Assembly: GCA_013043005.1 (NCBI GenBank)
Contig: JABDOZ010000015.1
Location: 1-37,630 of the forward strand
Reading direction: 5' to 3'
DNA length: 37,630 nucleotides
From: Flavobacteriaceae bacterium
GTDB lineage: Bacteria; Bacteroidota; Bacteroidia; Flavobacteriales; Flavobacteriaceae
The notes under the pieces: generated by a model
Seen by the model: the letters and a program-made list of their open reading frames with translations, nothing else
What the model was told of the DNA's origin: nothing
Database searches by the model: none
In this document: one piece after another, positions 24,742 to 32,376 of the stretch
Layout of the letters: each line of letters begins with the position of its first letter
Numbering within the stretch: position 1 is the first letter of the stretch
Made by a program: the position numbers and the translations under genes

Positions 24742-25257
24742 ATGAATAAAGCTCTTATCATATTATGTTTAGTAACACTTACTGGTCTTTCAAAGAGTAT
24801 TCAGAAAAAAGTGGACAAACAAATTATTAAGACATTTAATATTACCGAATTCAAATTTTCTGAAGTAGATCTAGATTTAACCGTTACCAAAACACTTCCG
24901 GCCACTTTTGGACAAGATAATTTGTTTAAGATAGAAACAGAGGAGTCATTGATAGGTTATGCTTATATTTCAAGGGCTTTTGGCAAAGTGGATTATTTTG
25001 ATTATCTGGTTCTTTTAGATAAGGAGTTGATTATAGTCAATACGAAAATCTTAGTGTATAGAGAAGATTATGGTGGTGAAATAGGAAGTAAAAGATGGCT
25101 AAAACAATTTATTGGTAAATCAAAAAATGACGAACTATTTTATGGAGAAAATATATCAGGTATTTCTGGTGCAACTGTTTCAGTACAAGTGATGACCAAT
25201 GCCATGAATGATCTTTTGAAATCAATAAAAATTCTACACGAAAAAAACGTATTATAG
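24742..25257 (+). CDS. Exported FMN-binding domain protein
   Basis: The 171-residue product has an N-terminal hydrophobic signal/anchor (about residues 3-16) and an FMN-binding domain of the NqrC/RnfG type. The flavinylation-type motif is SGATVS at residues 142-147, with Thr145 as the predicted FMN-carrying residue. The Asp often found three residues before the SGAT motif is Ser139 here. ApbE-type transferases attach FMN to such motifs outside the cytoplasm, so it should be a periplasmic electron carrier. It lies 12 bp after the porin gene and directly abuts (0 bp) the following membrane protein gene, which suggests a membrane-to-periplasm redox pair. No apbE is in this window. Confidence 0.75.
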   Translation: MNKALIILCLVTLTGLSKSIQKKVDKQIIKTFNITEFKFSEVDLDLTVTKTLPATFGQDNLFKIETEESLIGYAYISRAFGKVDYFDYLVLLDKELIIVNTKILVYREDYGGEIGSKRWLKQFIGKSKNDELFYGENISGISGATVSVQVMTNAMNDLLKSIKILHEKNVL

Positions 25258-25758
25258 ATGAAGCTTAATGGAATAATTTTAACCTTACCAAAAGAGATTA
25301 AGATATTAATAGGTTCGTTTATTTTTGTATTGAGCGTTGGATTTTATACTGGTTTATTGTTTGTTTCTGAAACATCATCAGCTAATCCAAACGGAATTGA
25401 AGAGCAGTACTTAGGTAATGAGGAAGATGAAGAAGCCACAATAATGAAATTTAAAAAAAGTGAAAAGGAAATGCTGTCCATTGTGCATAGTCATATGTTA
25501 TCCATGTCTATAATTTTCTTTTTAGTTGGACTTATTTTAAGTATCGCAGATCTTAATAAAAAAGTGAAGCTTTTTTTAATTATTGAGCCTTTTTTCTCTG
25601 TAATTTTAACCTTTGGAGGTATTTATTTTCTGTGGAAAGGGTTACTTTGGATGAAATATGTGGTAATGTTTTCCGGTTCATTGATGACACTTTCTTTCAC
25701 TCTTTCAATAGCAATAATAATATTTCAACTTTTTCAAAAACACTCAAGTGCTAATTAG
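25258..25758 (+). CDS. Membrane protein with paired-His motif, partner of the FMN protein
   Basis: The 166-residue product has about four transmembrane helices (near residues 15-36, 82-101, 107-127, 135-157). A periplasmic-type loop between the first two is acidic (EEQYLGNEEDEEA) and ends in KSEKEMLSIVHSHMLSMS, with His77 and His79 at the entry of the second helix. I recall similar segments (KEML..THTH) in uncharacterised bacterial membrane proteins next to FMN-binding proteins, but no function is established. The His pair could bind heme or a metal. The gene abuts the FMN-binding protein gene without a gap, so the products probably act together in electron transfer. Inference only. Confidence 0.6.
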   Translation: MKLNGIILTLPKEIKILIGSFIFVLSVGFYTGLLFVSETSSANPNGIEEQYLGNEEDEEATIMKFKKSEKEMLSIVHSHMLSMSIIFFLVGLILSIADLNKKVKLFLIIEPFFSVILTFGGIYFLWKGLLWMKYVVMFSGSLMTLSFTLSIAIIIFQLFQKHSSAN

Positions 25759-25805
25759 AGCAATTCTAAATGTGAAATATCCTTTATTTAAAATTTACTT
25801 TTGAG

Positions 25806-25813
25806 TATCTTCG
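25806..25813 (+). promoter_or_regulatory. Probable -7 element for ferritin
   Basis: TATCTTCG differs from TAnnTTTG at one position and lies 20 nt upstream of the ferritin ATG, suggesting that ferritin is transcribed independently of the porin/FMN unit. Confidence 0.4.
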
Positions 25814-25833
25814 CATAATTAAAATTTGATGAT

Positions 25834-26340
25834 ATGAACAAGTCAATCGAAAAATTATTGAATGATCAGGTAAAATACGAAGCCACAGCATCTATGCAAT
25901 ACCTGTCAATGGCTTCCTGGGCAGACGCCAAAGGTTATAACGGTATAGCAGAATTCTTCTACGCACAATCAGAAGAAGAGCGTGTGCACATGACCAAATT
26001 GGTTAAATTTATAAACGAGCGCAGCGGAACAGTGATTGTTCCAGCCTTGGACAAACCTAAAGCTGATTTTAAATCGCTTAGCGAATTGTTTGAAACCTTT
26101 TTGAGCAGTGAAGTTTTTGTAACAGAAAAAATTAACCATATTATTTTTGAATGTCTTCAAAAGAAGGATTACAATGTCCATAACTTCATGCAATGGTATG
26201 TGACCGAGCAATTGGAAGAAGAGGCAGTAGCGCGAACTTTATTAGATAAATTAAACATTATAGGAAATGACAAATCCGGACATTATTTATTCGATAGAGA
26301 CATCAATACAATAGCTACAGAAGCAGATGCACCTGAGTAA
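25834..26340 (+). CDS. ftnA: Bacterial non-heme ferritin
   Basis: The 168-residue four-helix-bundle protein has the ferroxidase-centre residues of FtnA-type ferritins: Glu16 (VKYEA), the Glu in EEERVHM with His52 (first helix pair), and Glu residues in FLSSEVF and TEQLEEEA on the later helices. No heme-ligand Met of bacterioferritins is seen. It oxidises Fe(II) and stores iron in a 24-mer cytosolic cage. Length is standard. It follows the FMN-binding redox unit but has its own promoter-like element and terminator, so coupling with that unit is a possibility only. Confidence 0.93.
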   Translation: MNKSIEKLLNDQVKYEATASMQYLSMASWADAKGYNGIAEFFYAQSEEERVHMTKLVKFINERSGTVIVPALDKPKADFKSLSELFETFLSSEVFVTEKINHIIFECLQKKDYNVHNFMQWYVTEQLEEEAVARTLLDKLNIIGNDKSGHYLFDRDINTIATEADAPE

Positions 26341-26364
26341 ATAATCAATTAAAAATGATACTAG

Positions 26365-26393
26365 AAAAGATTCCATAAGTTGGAATCTTTTTT
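26365..26393 (+). terminator. Rho-independent terminator after ferritin
   Basis: AAAAGATTCCA (26365-26375) pairs with TGGAATCTTTT (26381-26391) across a 5-nt loop TAAGT and continues to a run of six T. Confidence 0.85.
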
Positions 26394-26425
26394 GATTCAG
26401 GATTATTTTTATCTTTTAAACGGCA

Positions 26426-26539
26426 ATGAGAAAGAAAAAGAAAAAAAAGAAGAATAAGAAGAAAAAGAAAAAGGAGGAATGCTGTGAGAAGTACCTCAAA
26501 AAAAAAGGTAAATACTGCAAGAAGTGTCCGAAAGGATAA
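26426..26539 (+). CDS. 37-residue Lys-rich, four-Cys microprotein
   Basis: An ATG at 26426 opens a 37-codon frame ending TAA at 26537-26539. The first half is almost pure lysine (residues 3-16, one Asn). The second half is ordered: EECCEKYL, KKKGKYC, KKCPKG, with Cys19, Cys20, Cys31 and Cys34 (CC-x10-CxxC) able to form a zinc-ribbon-like or disulfide knuckle. I recall similar tiny proteins with a CC.KY..KG..C..CP pattern near flavobacterial genes, without function. It lies between the ferritin terminator and the guaB promoter, too short for most gene callers. The extreme charge suggests binding to RNA, DNA or ribosomes. It could also be a chance frame, but the second half argues against that. 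Confidence 0.6.
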   Translation: MRKKKKKKKNKKKKKKEECCEKYLKKKGKYCKKCPKG

Positions 26540-26579
26540 TAGTAATTATCCAAAATAAGTATTAGTTCCTAAAATGCTG

Positions 26580-26587
26580 TATATTTG
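26580..26587 (+). promoter_or_regulatory. -7 promoter element for guaB
   Basis: TATATTTG matches TAnnTTTG exactly, 26 nt upstream of the guaB ATG. A weak TTAG at 26562 lies at about the right distance for a -33 element. Confidence 0.6.
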
Positions 26588-26613
26588 CACGCAATTATAA
26601 CTGTAATTGCATC

Positions 26614-28086
26614 ATGATAGCTCATCAAAATAAAATTCTTGGAGAAGGTCTAACTTACGACGACGTTCTACTTGTTCCGGCTTTCTCAGAAATCTTACCC
26701 AGAGAAGTCAATATTCAAAGTAAATTTTCTCGCAACATCACATTAAATGTTCCTGTTGTCTCGGCTGCTATGGATACCGTTACAGAAAGTAAAATGGCCA
26801 TTGCCATGGCTCAGGAAGGTGGTATAGGTGTGTTGCACAAAAATATGACTATTGAGCAACAAGCCGAAAAGGTTAGAAAGGTAAAGCGGGCAGAAAGCGG
26901 AATGATCATCGATCCCGTTACATTGCCTTTATCTGCTATTGTTCTGGATGCGAAGCAAAATATGAAAGAGCATAGTATTGGGGGCATTCCAATAGTTGAT
27001 GATAAAGGCATATTAAAAGGAATTGTAACCAATCGTGATCTGCGGTTTGAAAGAAATAATGAAAGACCAATTATTGAGGTAATGACTTCTAAAAATTTGG
27101 TGACTGCTAGTGAGGGCACTTCATTGCAGGATGCTGAAGTTATTTTACAGGACCATAAGATTGAAAAATTACCGGTTGTTGATAAAAACAACAAATTAGT
27201 CGGATTAATTACATTTAGAGATATTACTAAACTTATTCAGAAACCCATTTCTAATAAGGATAAATATGGTCGACTGAGGGTTGCAGCAGCCATAGGAGTT
27301 ACTGGTGATGCAGTAAAAAGAGCAGAAGCATTGGTAAAAGTCAGTATAGATGCTATTATTATTGATACGGCGCATGGCCATACAAAAGGGGTGGTAAAAA
27401 TATTAAAGGAAATAAAAAGTAAGTTTCCAAAATTGGATGTTATAGTTGGTAATATAGCCACTGCAGAGGCTGCAATATATTTGGTCGAAGCAGGAGCAGA
27501 TGCCGTAAAGGTAGGTATTGGTCCGGGATCAATTTGTACAACACGCGTAGTTGCTGGAGTTGGCTTTCCTCAATTCTCTGCTATATTAGAAGTTGCAGCT
27601 GCTATAAAAGGAAGTGGAGTTCCGGTAATTGCAGATGGAGGTATACGTTATACAGGAGACATTCCCAAGGCAATAGCTGCTGGAGCAGACTGTGTGATGT
27701 TAGGTTCCTTATTAGCCGGAACTAAAGAATCTCCCGGGGAAACCATAATCTATGAAGGACGAAAGTTTAAGTCTTATCGTGGTATGGGAAGTGTTGAGGC
27801 TATGGAACAAGGTAGTAAGGACCGATACTTCCAGGATGTAGAGGACGACATTAAAAAATTAGTGCCGGAAGGCATTGTAGGTCGTGTGCCCTATAAAGGT
27901 GAATTGTTTGAAAGTATTCACCAGTTCATTGGCGGGTTACGGGCAGGTATGGGATACTGTGGAGCGAAGGACATAGATACGCTAAAGGAAACAGGGCGTT
28001 TTGTTAAAATATCAACTGCAGGGGTTCAAGAAAGTCATCCGCATAATGTTACCATTACCAAAGAAGCACCAAATTATTCGAGGTAA
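26614..28086 (+). CDS. guaB: IMP dehydrogenase
   Basis: The 490-residue enzyme oxidises IMP to XMP, the committed step of GMP synthesis, using NAD. The TIM barrel is interrupted by a tandem CBS (Bateman) domain at about residues 95-208, with [12 protein letters not shown] and [13 protein letters not shown] marking the two CBS units. The catalytic loop GPGSICTTR carries Cys308, the flap has [10 protein letters not shown], and the C-terminal [12 protein letters not shown] block is intact. Length matches bacterial GuaB (about 488). It has its own promoter and stands alone, convergent with the six-gene operon; no hairpin terminator was recognised in 28087-28299. Confidence 0.96.
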   Translation: MIAHQNKILGEGLTYDDVLLVPAFSEILPREVNIQSKFSRNITLNVPVVSAAMDTVTESKMAIAMAQEGGIGVLHKNMTIEQQAEKVRKVKRAESGMIIDPVTLPLSAIVLDAKQNMKEHSIGGIPIVDDKGILKGIVTNRDLRFERNNERPIIEVMTSKNLVTASEGTSLQDAEVILQDHKIEKLPVVDKNNKLVGLITFRDITKLIQKPISNKDKYGRLRVAAAIGVTGDAVKRAEALVKVSIDAIIIDTAHGHTKGVVKILKEIKSKFPKLDVIVGNIATAEAAIYLVEAGADAVKVGIGPGSICTTRVVAGVGFPQFSAILEVAAAIKGSGVPVIADGGIRYTGDIPKAIAAGADCVMLGSLLAGTKESPGETIIYEGRKFKSYRGMGSVEAMEQGSKDRYFQDVEDDIKKLVPEGIVGRVPYKGELFESIHQFIGGLRAGMGYCGAKDIDTLKETGRFVKISTAGVQESHPHNVTITKEAPNYSR

Positions 28087-28299
28087 ATTTTTCAGTTTTG
28101 TGTATTAAAGTTTGTACGTAAAAAGTAGTCGATGGATTTTTGCTATTTTTAATCTAAGACAAGAAATGACAGAATTAAAGCAAACTTGAAGTTTAGATCT
28201 AAACTTTTATGTGTTATTTTACATATTTGCAGTAGTCAAAATTACATTTGAAAATTATCACATTAAGCAAATGGGAACAAATTCCTTTTTCAACATATT

Positions 28300-30174
28300 T
28301 CAAACTAGCCTTGAAAATCGTGCGTTTGACTGAGGGAAATCTACTCCCATTGCAAAAGTTGTGAACAGTCCACCTATAATAGCGGATATCAAAGTCATCC
28401 AGCCTAAAGTAGATGCTACGACTACAACATTAACATTAATTAAGGTCATAATGATACCAAGAAGAACTGATAAGATTGCTGTCCACTGATATAACCTAAG
28501 ACCCCTGAAGATGGGTGTTTGCACCTCACCTCTGTAGGCCTCTTCAACAAAACGGCCAATGCCGGTAAGTATCAAATAAAGACCAAAAATAAAAGAAGGT
28601 GAAAAATCATGTTGCCAAAGAAATAATAAAACGAAGCCTACCAAAAATAGCCATATCATCGCATAGAGTGGTGTTGGGTGCAACAGTTCGCCTTTTAAAT
28701 GTGATATACCACAAACACGAGAACGATTATGAAAATATCGTATACCAATATCTGGATGGTCAACTTTGCTACCATGGCAACAACCGTTTACTAAACAACG
28801 AAAACGGCCAATGCCTTGTACCCAAGGCATCACCACTGATATGACTCCTATAATAACCCATACATTGAATCCCATAATCCATACTGCAAGGCTGGCAAAA
28901 ATAATACCTACTAAAGCGCCATAATAACCAAAGGGTCTTTTTAATTTTTCAGATCCTTCAATGACTTGTGCCCAAAGTGCAGAAAAAATAACAACTACAA
29001 AAGCAAACATGAGTATGGCCCAGGCATAAGCGTCGCCTACCAATATTCCAGCAAGTAAAATACCAAGAAAGCTACCAAAACCTACATAGAAGCCGTGATT
29101 GATGACCCTTACTTTGCCAAATACCCATTCTTTCCATGAATTAGCAATTTTTTCGGATGCATTTTTTAAAGATAGCCAGATATAAAAATAATAGTCTGCG
29201 AGCAGGAAGATTATAATAGAACTGATTAAATGTAGTTCTGCCGAATTACTGAAAGCTAATTGTATTATCATAAGTGAGACACCTATCAAACTAAATAGTA
29301 TACCTAGCCCTTTTGAATGCTTGAAAATAGATCTTATGGATAGTAATACCAAAAAAATGGGAACCATATAGACAAAAGCATCCTTACCAGCAAGATATTG
29401 CGCCCCTACCGCAGGACATAGTAATGCAATAAAAGTGGAAATACCTATAGCAATCAGGCTGGTAATTACCCAATTGAAAATGTGATCCATTCTTTTGATG
29501 ATAAAAGGTATAGCCAATATAAATAGTACTGTCAATAAAAGTAAATATGGATTTTTGACAGGGAATTGTAAAACCAATGGTTTCCCTAAAAGAGCCGCTG
29601 TACTTCCAACCAATTTCACAATAATTAAATTACTTAATAACAACGAAGCAATCACCCAAAACAAAGAAATGAGTCTCGCCCTAATGCTAGCAGGTTCTTC
29701 TATTTTTGTCGGTAAATCCAAAATGGTTTTAATTGATTCATTTGGGAATCTTTTTTTTAGATCGATATCTTCATAACCCATCACAAGTGCGATCATCGCA
29801 AGGATAGCTATGGGTGTTACCAACCAAAGTCCACTGGATGAATTAGTGATTATAAAATATCCTATTAAAATTATACTAAATCCCCAGTATATGGGATGTC
29901 TAAAAATTTTGTAGGGACCTTTGGTTACAAATCTTGGAGGTGGATAGGCATTCATAGGTAATCCTTTGCCATATTTTTTTAAAGAGAACATGGCCCAAGC
30001 CATCAATATAACTCCGCCAATAACTAGCAACCAACCAATTAAAGTCGATTGGATTAATGGCAGATTGATAAGGTCTTCTGTATGGGTTGCCCAGAACCAT
30101 AGAAACAGAGGGATAATAACCAGAAAGACTATTGAATAGATAGTTTTATTGATTTGAGTTGGTAATTTATTCAT
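28300..30174 (-). CDS. Fusion of ICMT/PEMT-like methyltransferase and Lgt-like domains
   Basis: The 624-residue polytopic membrane protein has three parts. Residues about 45-150 form an isoprenylcysteine/phospholipid methyltransferase-like domain (GPYKIFRHPIYWG at 86-98, acidic YEDIDLKKRFP at 134-144). Residues about 165-340 are several extra membrane helices. Residues about 355-580 resemble prolipoprotein diacylglyceryl transferase: GYYGALVG (416-423), GRFRCLVNGCCHG (456-468), HPTPLY (499-504), GRFVEEAYR (540-548). Compared with Escherichia coli Lgt, the essential His of HGGLIG is Tyr and the Asn in GRIGN is Cys, whereas the late Arg and Glu are kept. So it probably moves or modifies a lipid but need not act on prolipoproteins. 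Last gene of the six-gene operon (ATGA overlap upstream). Confidence 0.75.
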   Translation of the reverse strand: MNKLPTQINKTIYSIVFLVIIPLFLWFWATHTEDLINLPLIQSTLIGWLLVIGGVILMAWAMFSLKKYGKGLPMNAYPPPRFVTKGPYKIFRHPIYWGFSIILIGYFIITNSSSGLWLVTPIAILAMIALVMGYEDIDLKKRFPNESIKTILDLPTKIEEPASIRARLISLFWVIASLLLSNLIIVKLVGSTAALLGKPLVLQFPVKNPYLLLLTVLFILAIPFIIKRMDHIFNWVITSLIAIGISTFIALLCPAVGAQYLAGKDAFVYMVPIFLVLLSIRSIFKHSKGLGILFSLIGVSLMIIQLAFSNSAELHLISSIIIFLLADYYFYIWLSLKNASEKIANSWKEWVFGKVRVINHGFYVGFGSFLGILLAGILVGDAYAWAILMFAFVVVIFSALWAQVIEGSEKLKRPFGYYGALVGIIFASLAVWIMGFNVWVIIGVISVVMPWVQGIGRFRCLVNGCCHGSKVDHPDIGIRYFHNRSRVCGISHLKGELLHPTPLYAMIWLFLVGFVLLFLWQHDFSPSFIFGLYLILTGIGRFVEEAYRGEVQTPIFRGLRLYQWTAILSVLLGIIMTLINVNVVVVASTLGWMTLISAIIGGLFTTFAMGVDFPQSNARFSRLV

Positions 30175-30932
30175 TTCGTTCGCATTTTATTGAAAAAGAT
30201 GAGCATTGAAAATATAAAAAAAATTGATCCGTACATTATACCATAAACTGTGGCCGAGGCAGAAGAATAATCTGTTATTGCTGTAATAATAGCGGTTTGG
30301 GATGGGAAATATGCAGGGAGGAATTTTATGATGATCTGGTTTTGTGCCTCAGCATAAAAAAGTGGATTCTGTAGCCAACCTACATCAATATTTACGAGTA
30401 GTACGATCATTAAAATACCTTCTAATTCCCCTTTTATCAAGCTGCCAATGGCCAGTCCATAACTTCCATATACGAAACCTATTAACACTAAGCCGAAAAT
30501 AAAACTGCCAAGGTGATCGATGGTGTAAAAGGCATTAGTAAGTAAGCCTACATATACTGCGATCAATATTATCATCAATAGCAGCGCCAACAAAATTGAA
30601 ATTAATAATTGTATTGGATGATACCCGCATATAATTAATCGTCGGTTTACTACACTATTTTTTTGAATAAGATTAAGTGCCAGAAATGAAACCAGAAACC
30701 CAGACGAGGCAACTGCAAAAAAAATGAAGGAAATACCCTTTTCTGTAATATTTATAAAAACATCATCACCAACAGAGGCTAGTTGAAAAGGAAGCATTCT
30801 ATTTGATGTAGTAAACTCCACGACTGACAAGAAAAATGCTGGGATGATCGCGATCAAAATAATCACGATCTTTTGACGAACAAGCATTCTCAAAATCATT
30901 GCTAATCCTGTTATGATCTTATTTGAAGTCAT
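30171..30932 (-). CDS. ABC-2-type transporter permease
   Basis: The 253-residue integral membrane protein has about six helices (near residues 23-40, 68-88, 107-130, 140-160, 170-186, 225-246), as expected for an ABC-2 permease. No enzymatic motif is present. It overlaps the ATPase gene upstream and the fusion gene downstream by 4 bp each (ATGA), so stoichiometric coupled translation is likely. With the 199-residue ATPase it should form an exporter, or a flippase, for the product of this operon. The topology and the pairing with an ABC ATPase are the evidence; sequence similarity to a named family is weak. Heme exporter CcmB-like proteins have a similar size and are an alternative. Confidence 0.65.
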   Translation of the reverse strand: MTSNKIITGLAMILRMLVRQKIVIILIAIIPAFFLSVVEFTTSNRMLPFQLASVGDDVFINITEKGISFIFFAVASSGFLVSFLALNLIQKNSVVNRRLIICGYHPIQLLISILLALLLMIILIAVYVGLLTNAFYTIDHLGSFIFGLVLIGFVYGSYGLAIGSLIKGELEGILMIVLLVNIDVGWLQNPLFYAEAQNQIIIKFLPAYFPSQTAIITAITDYSSASATVYGIMYGSIFFIFSMLIFFNKMRTK

Positions 30933-31528
30933 ACTAAAATTCCATTTTCGAGTTCATAAATGCGATCAAACCTATTTTTTTCACTTAGCAAATGTGTTAC
31001 AATAAGAACAGCACAACCTTGCTTTCTAAGATGATTGGTATAATCCCAAAACCGCTGATAGGTATCCCAGTCAAATCCATTATAGGGTTCATCGAGTATC
31101 AACAGGTCGGGCTTATGAAGAAGCGAGATGGAGAGGTTGAGTTTTTGTTGTGTACCACCACTCAGATTAATAATTCTTTCTTGGTTGTATTTAGCAAAAT
31201 TGAAATGATCTAGCAATTCTGTTGATCGCAGTTTCGATGGTTCTTTACTTATACCATATGCTACGGAGAAGTAATTAAAATGCTCTTGAACCGTAAGATG
31301 TGGAAAGAGTAAAGCTCTTTGAGGGCAATAACCCAACTTGCCATTAATTTGAACGGTTCCGTTTTGAGCCCTTCGCACCCCAACAATTATCTCCATTAAA
31401 GTGGACTTACCAGAGCCATTTTCACCTACAATGCCGGTAACCGTGCCTGCCTCTAGTTGAAAAGAGATATCCGTCAACACTTTTTTTCTACCAAAGGACT
31501 TCACAATATGTTCTGATCTTAAAATCAT
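30929..31528 (-). CDS. ABC transporter ATP-binding protein
   Basis: The 199-residue cytosolic ATPase has a complete set of motifs: Walker A GENGSGKST (35-43), Q-loop YCPQ (67-70), signature LSGGTQQ (122-128), Walker B LLILDEP (142-148) with catalytic Glu147, and the switch His179 (VTHLL). It is short for the family (usually 220-300), similar in size to CcmA-type subunits. It overlaps the upstream gene stop and the downstream permease start by ATGA. It powers transport through the neighbouring permease. Confidence 0.9.
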   Translation of the reverse strand: MILRSEHIVKSFGRKKVLTDISFQLEAGTVTGIVGENGSGKSTLMEIIVGVRRAQNGTVQINGKLGYCPQRALLFPHLTVQEHFNYFSVAYGISKEPSKLRSTELLDHFNFAKYNQERIINLSGGTQQKLNLSISLLHKPDLLILDEPYNGFDWDTYQRFWDYTNHLRKQGCAVLIVTHLLSEKNRFDRIYELENGILV

Positions 31529-32364
31529 TGATCTTGCGAATTAAAATTTACCCATTCATGAATGGCCATAACTTGCCTTTTAGTATGCCCTTTTTTTTGA
31601 AATTCGCCTTTACTTAACCATTTATAATTGGTAGCCATTAAAAATTTTGCAGGCATCAATTGTTTGAATCCAGGAAGGTAACTCAAAAGTTTCTCAACCA
31701 CCTTAAATATTTTTTTTTCAGATTCTAATACTATTCCTCGATCGAGGTTCAAAACGAAATTCTTATCTTCTGATACAATGTGATCATCTTCTATTATGGG
31801 ATTTAATATCCTTTCGTTATTAAGCCATAACCATTGCTGTTTGTTTTGTTCTCGCAATTCAATCCAAACCATGGTATCATGAAGTGAATGGAATCTTCCC
31901 CAGCGCAGATCATTCATTGGGATATGCCATGGAGGAGTAGTGAGAATCAGTTGCTCGACATAACCCAGTCCTTTTATGATCTTTTCGTTTATTTTTAATT
32001 CCACATTGGAAGCAGGTTGAAAACAGTTCCAGTCGAGATAACCATCATCAGAATCGAATATCCGAGCTTTAAGAGGCTTAGTTATAGAATGCCAGCTACC
32101 TGATATTTTAAATTTTTCATCATGCCAGGTAATCAAATTGTCATTCTTTTCTGGGAGTTTCACATTTCGAAAATGTGATCTAGTTCTAAGCCCACTTTCG
32201 TCGTGTTTTATCCAGCTTGCATAATTAACCACAATACCTTTAAAAGATAATTTTGCTGCATAAAAGATCATCGCTTCTCCACTTTTGCTTAGAAAGTCAA
32301 GAAACCATTTGTTGAGTAAAAAAACTCCTTGTTTTGTATTCGTTTTTTTATCGTTATGATTCAT
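31525..32364 (-). CDS. Putative CrtC/lipocalin-like protein
   Basis: The 279-residue product lacks a signal peptide and is predicted to be mainly beta structure with many Trp and aromatic residues: YASWIKHDE, GSWHSITKP, DGYLDWNCF, TPPWHIP, WGRFHS and QQWLWLNNE. This pattern of aromatic strands resembles lipocalin-fold hydratases and cyclases of the hydroxyneurosporene synthase (CrtC)/AttH type, which act on hydrophobic terpenoid substrates. The resemblance is impressionistic and no catalytic residue can be named. The setting supports it: the first gene of the operon encodes a squalene/phytoene-synthase-like protein. It starts 12 bp after the decarboxylase-like gene and overlaps the ATPase start by 4 bp. 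A soluble lipid-binding role is the alternative. Confidence 0.4.
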   Translation of the reverse strand: MNHNDKKTNTKQGVFLLNKWFLDFLSKSGEAMIFYAAKLSFKGIVVNYASWIKHDESGLRTRSHFRNVKLPEKNDNLITWHDEKFKISGSWHSITKPLKARIFDSDDGYLDWNCFQPASNVELKINEKIIKGLGYVEQLILTTPPWHIPMNDLRWGRFHSLHDTMVWIELREQNKQQWLWLNNERILNPIIEDDHIVSEDKNFVLNLDRGIVLESEKKIFKVVEKLLSYLPGFKQLMPAKFLMATNYKWLSKGEFQKKGHTKRQVMAIHEWVNFNSQDQ

Positions 32365-32376
32365 TTTTTATTCGAA

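Noticed and set aside
28087-28299. Gap between guaB and the six-gene operon
   Set aside because: Examined for a terminator, small ORF or RNA gene between these convergent units; nothing supportable was seen.
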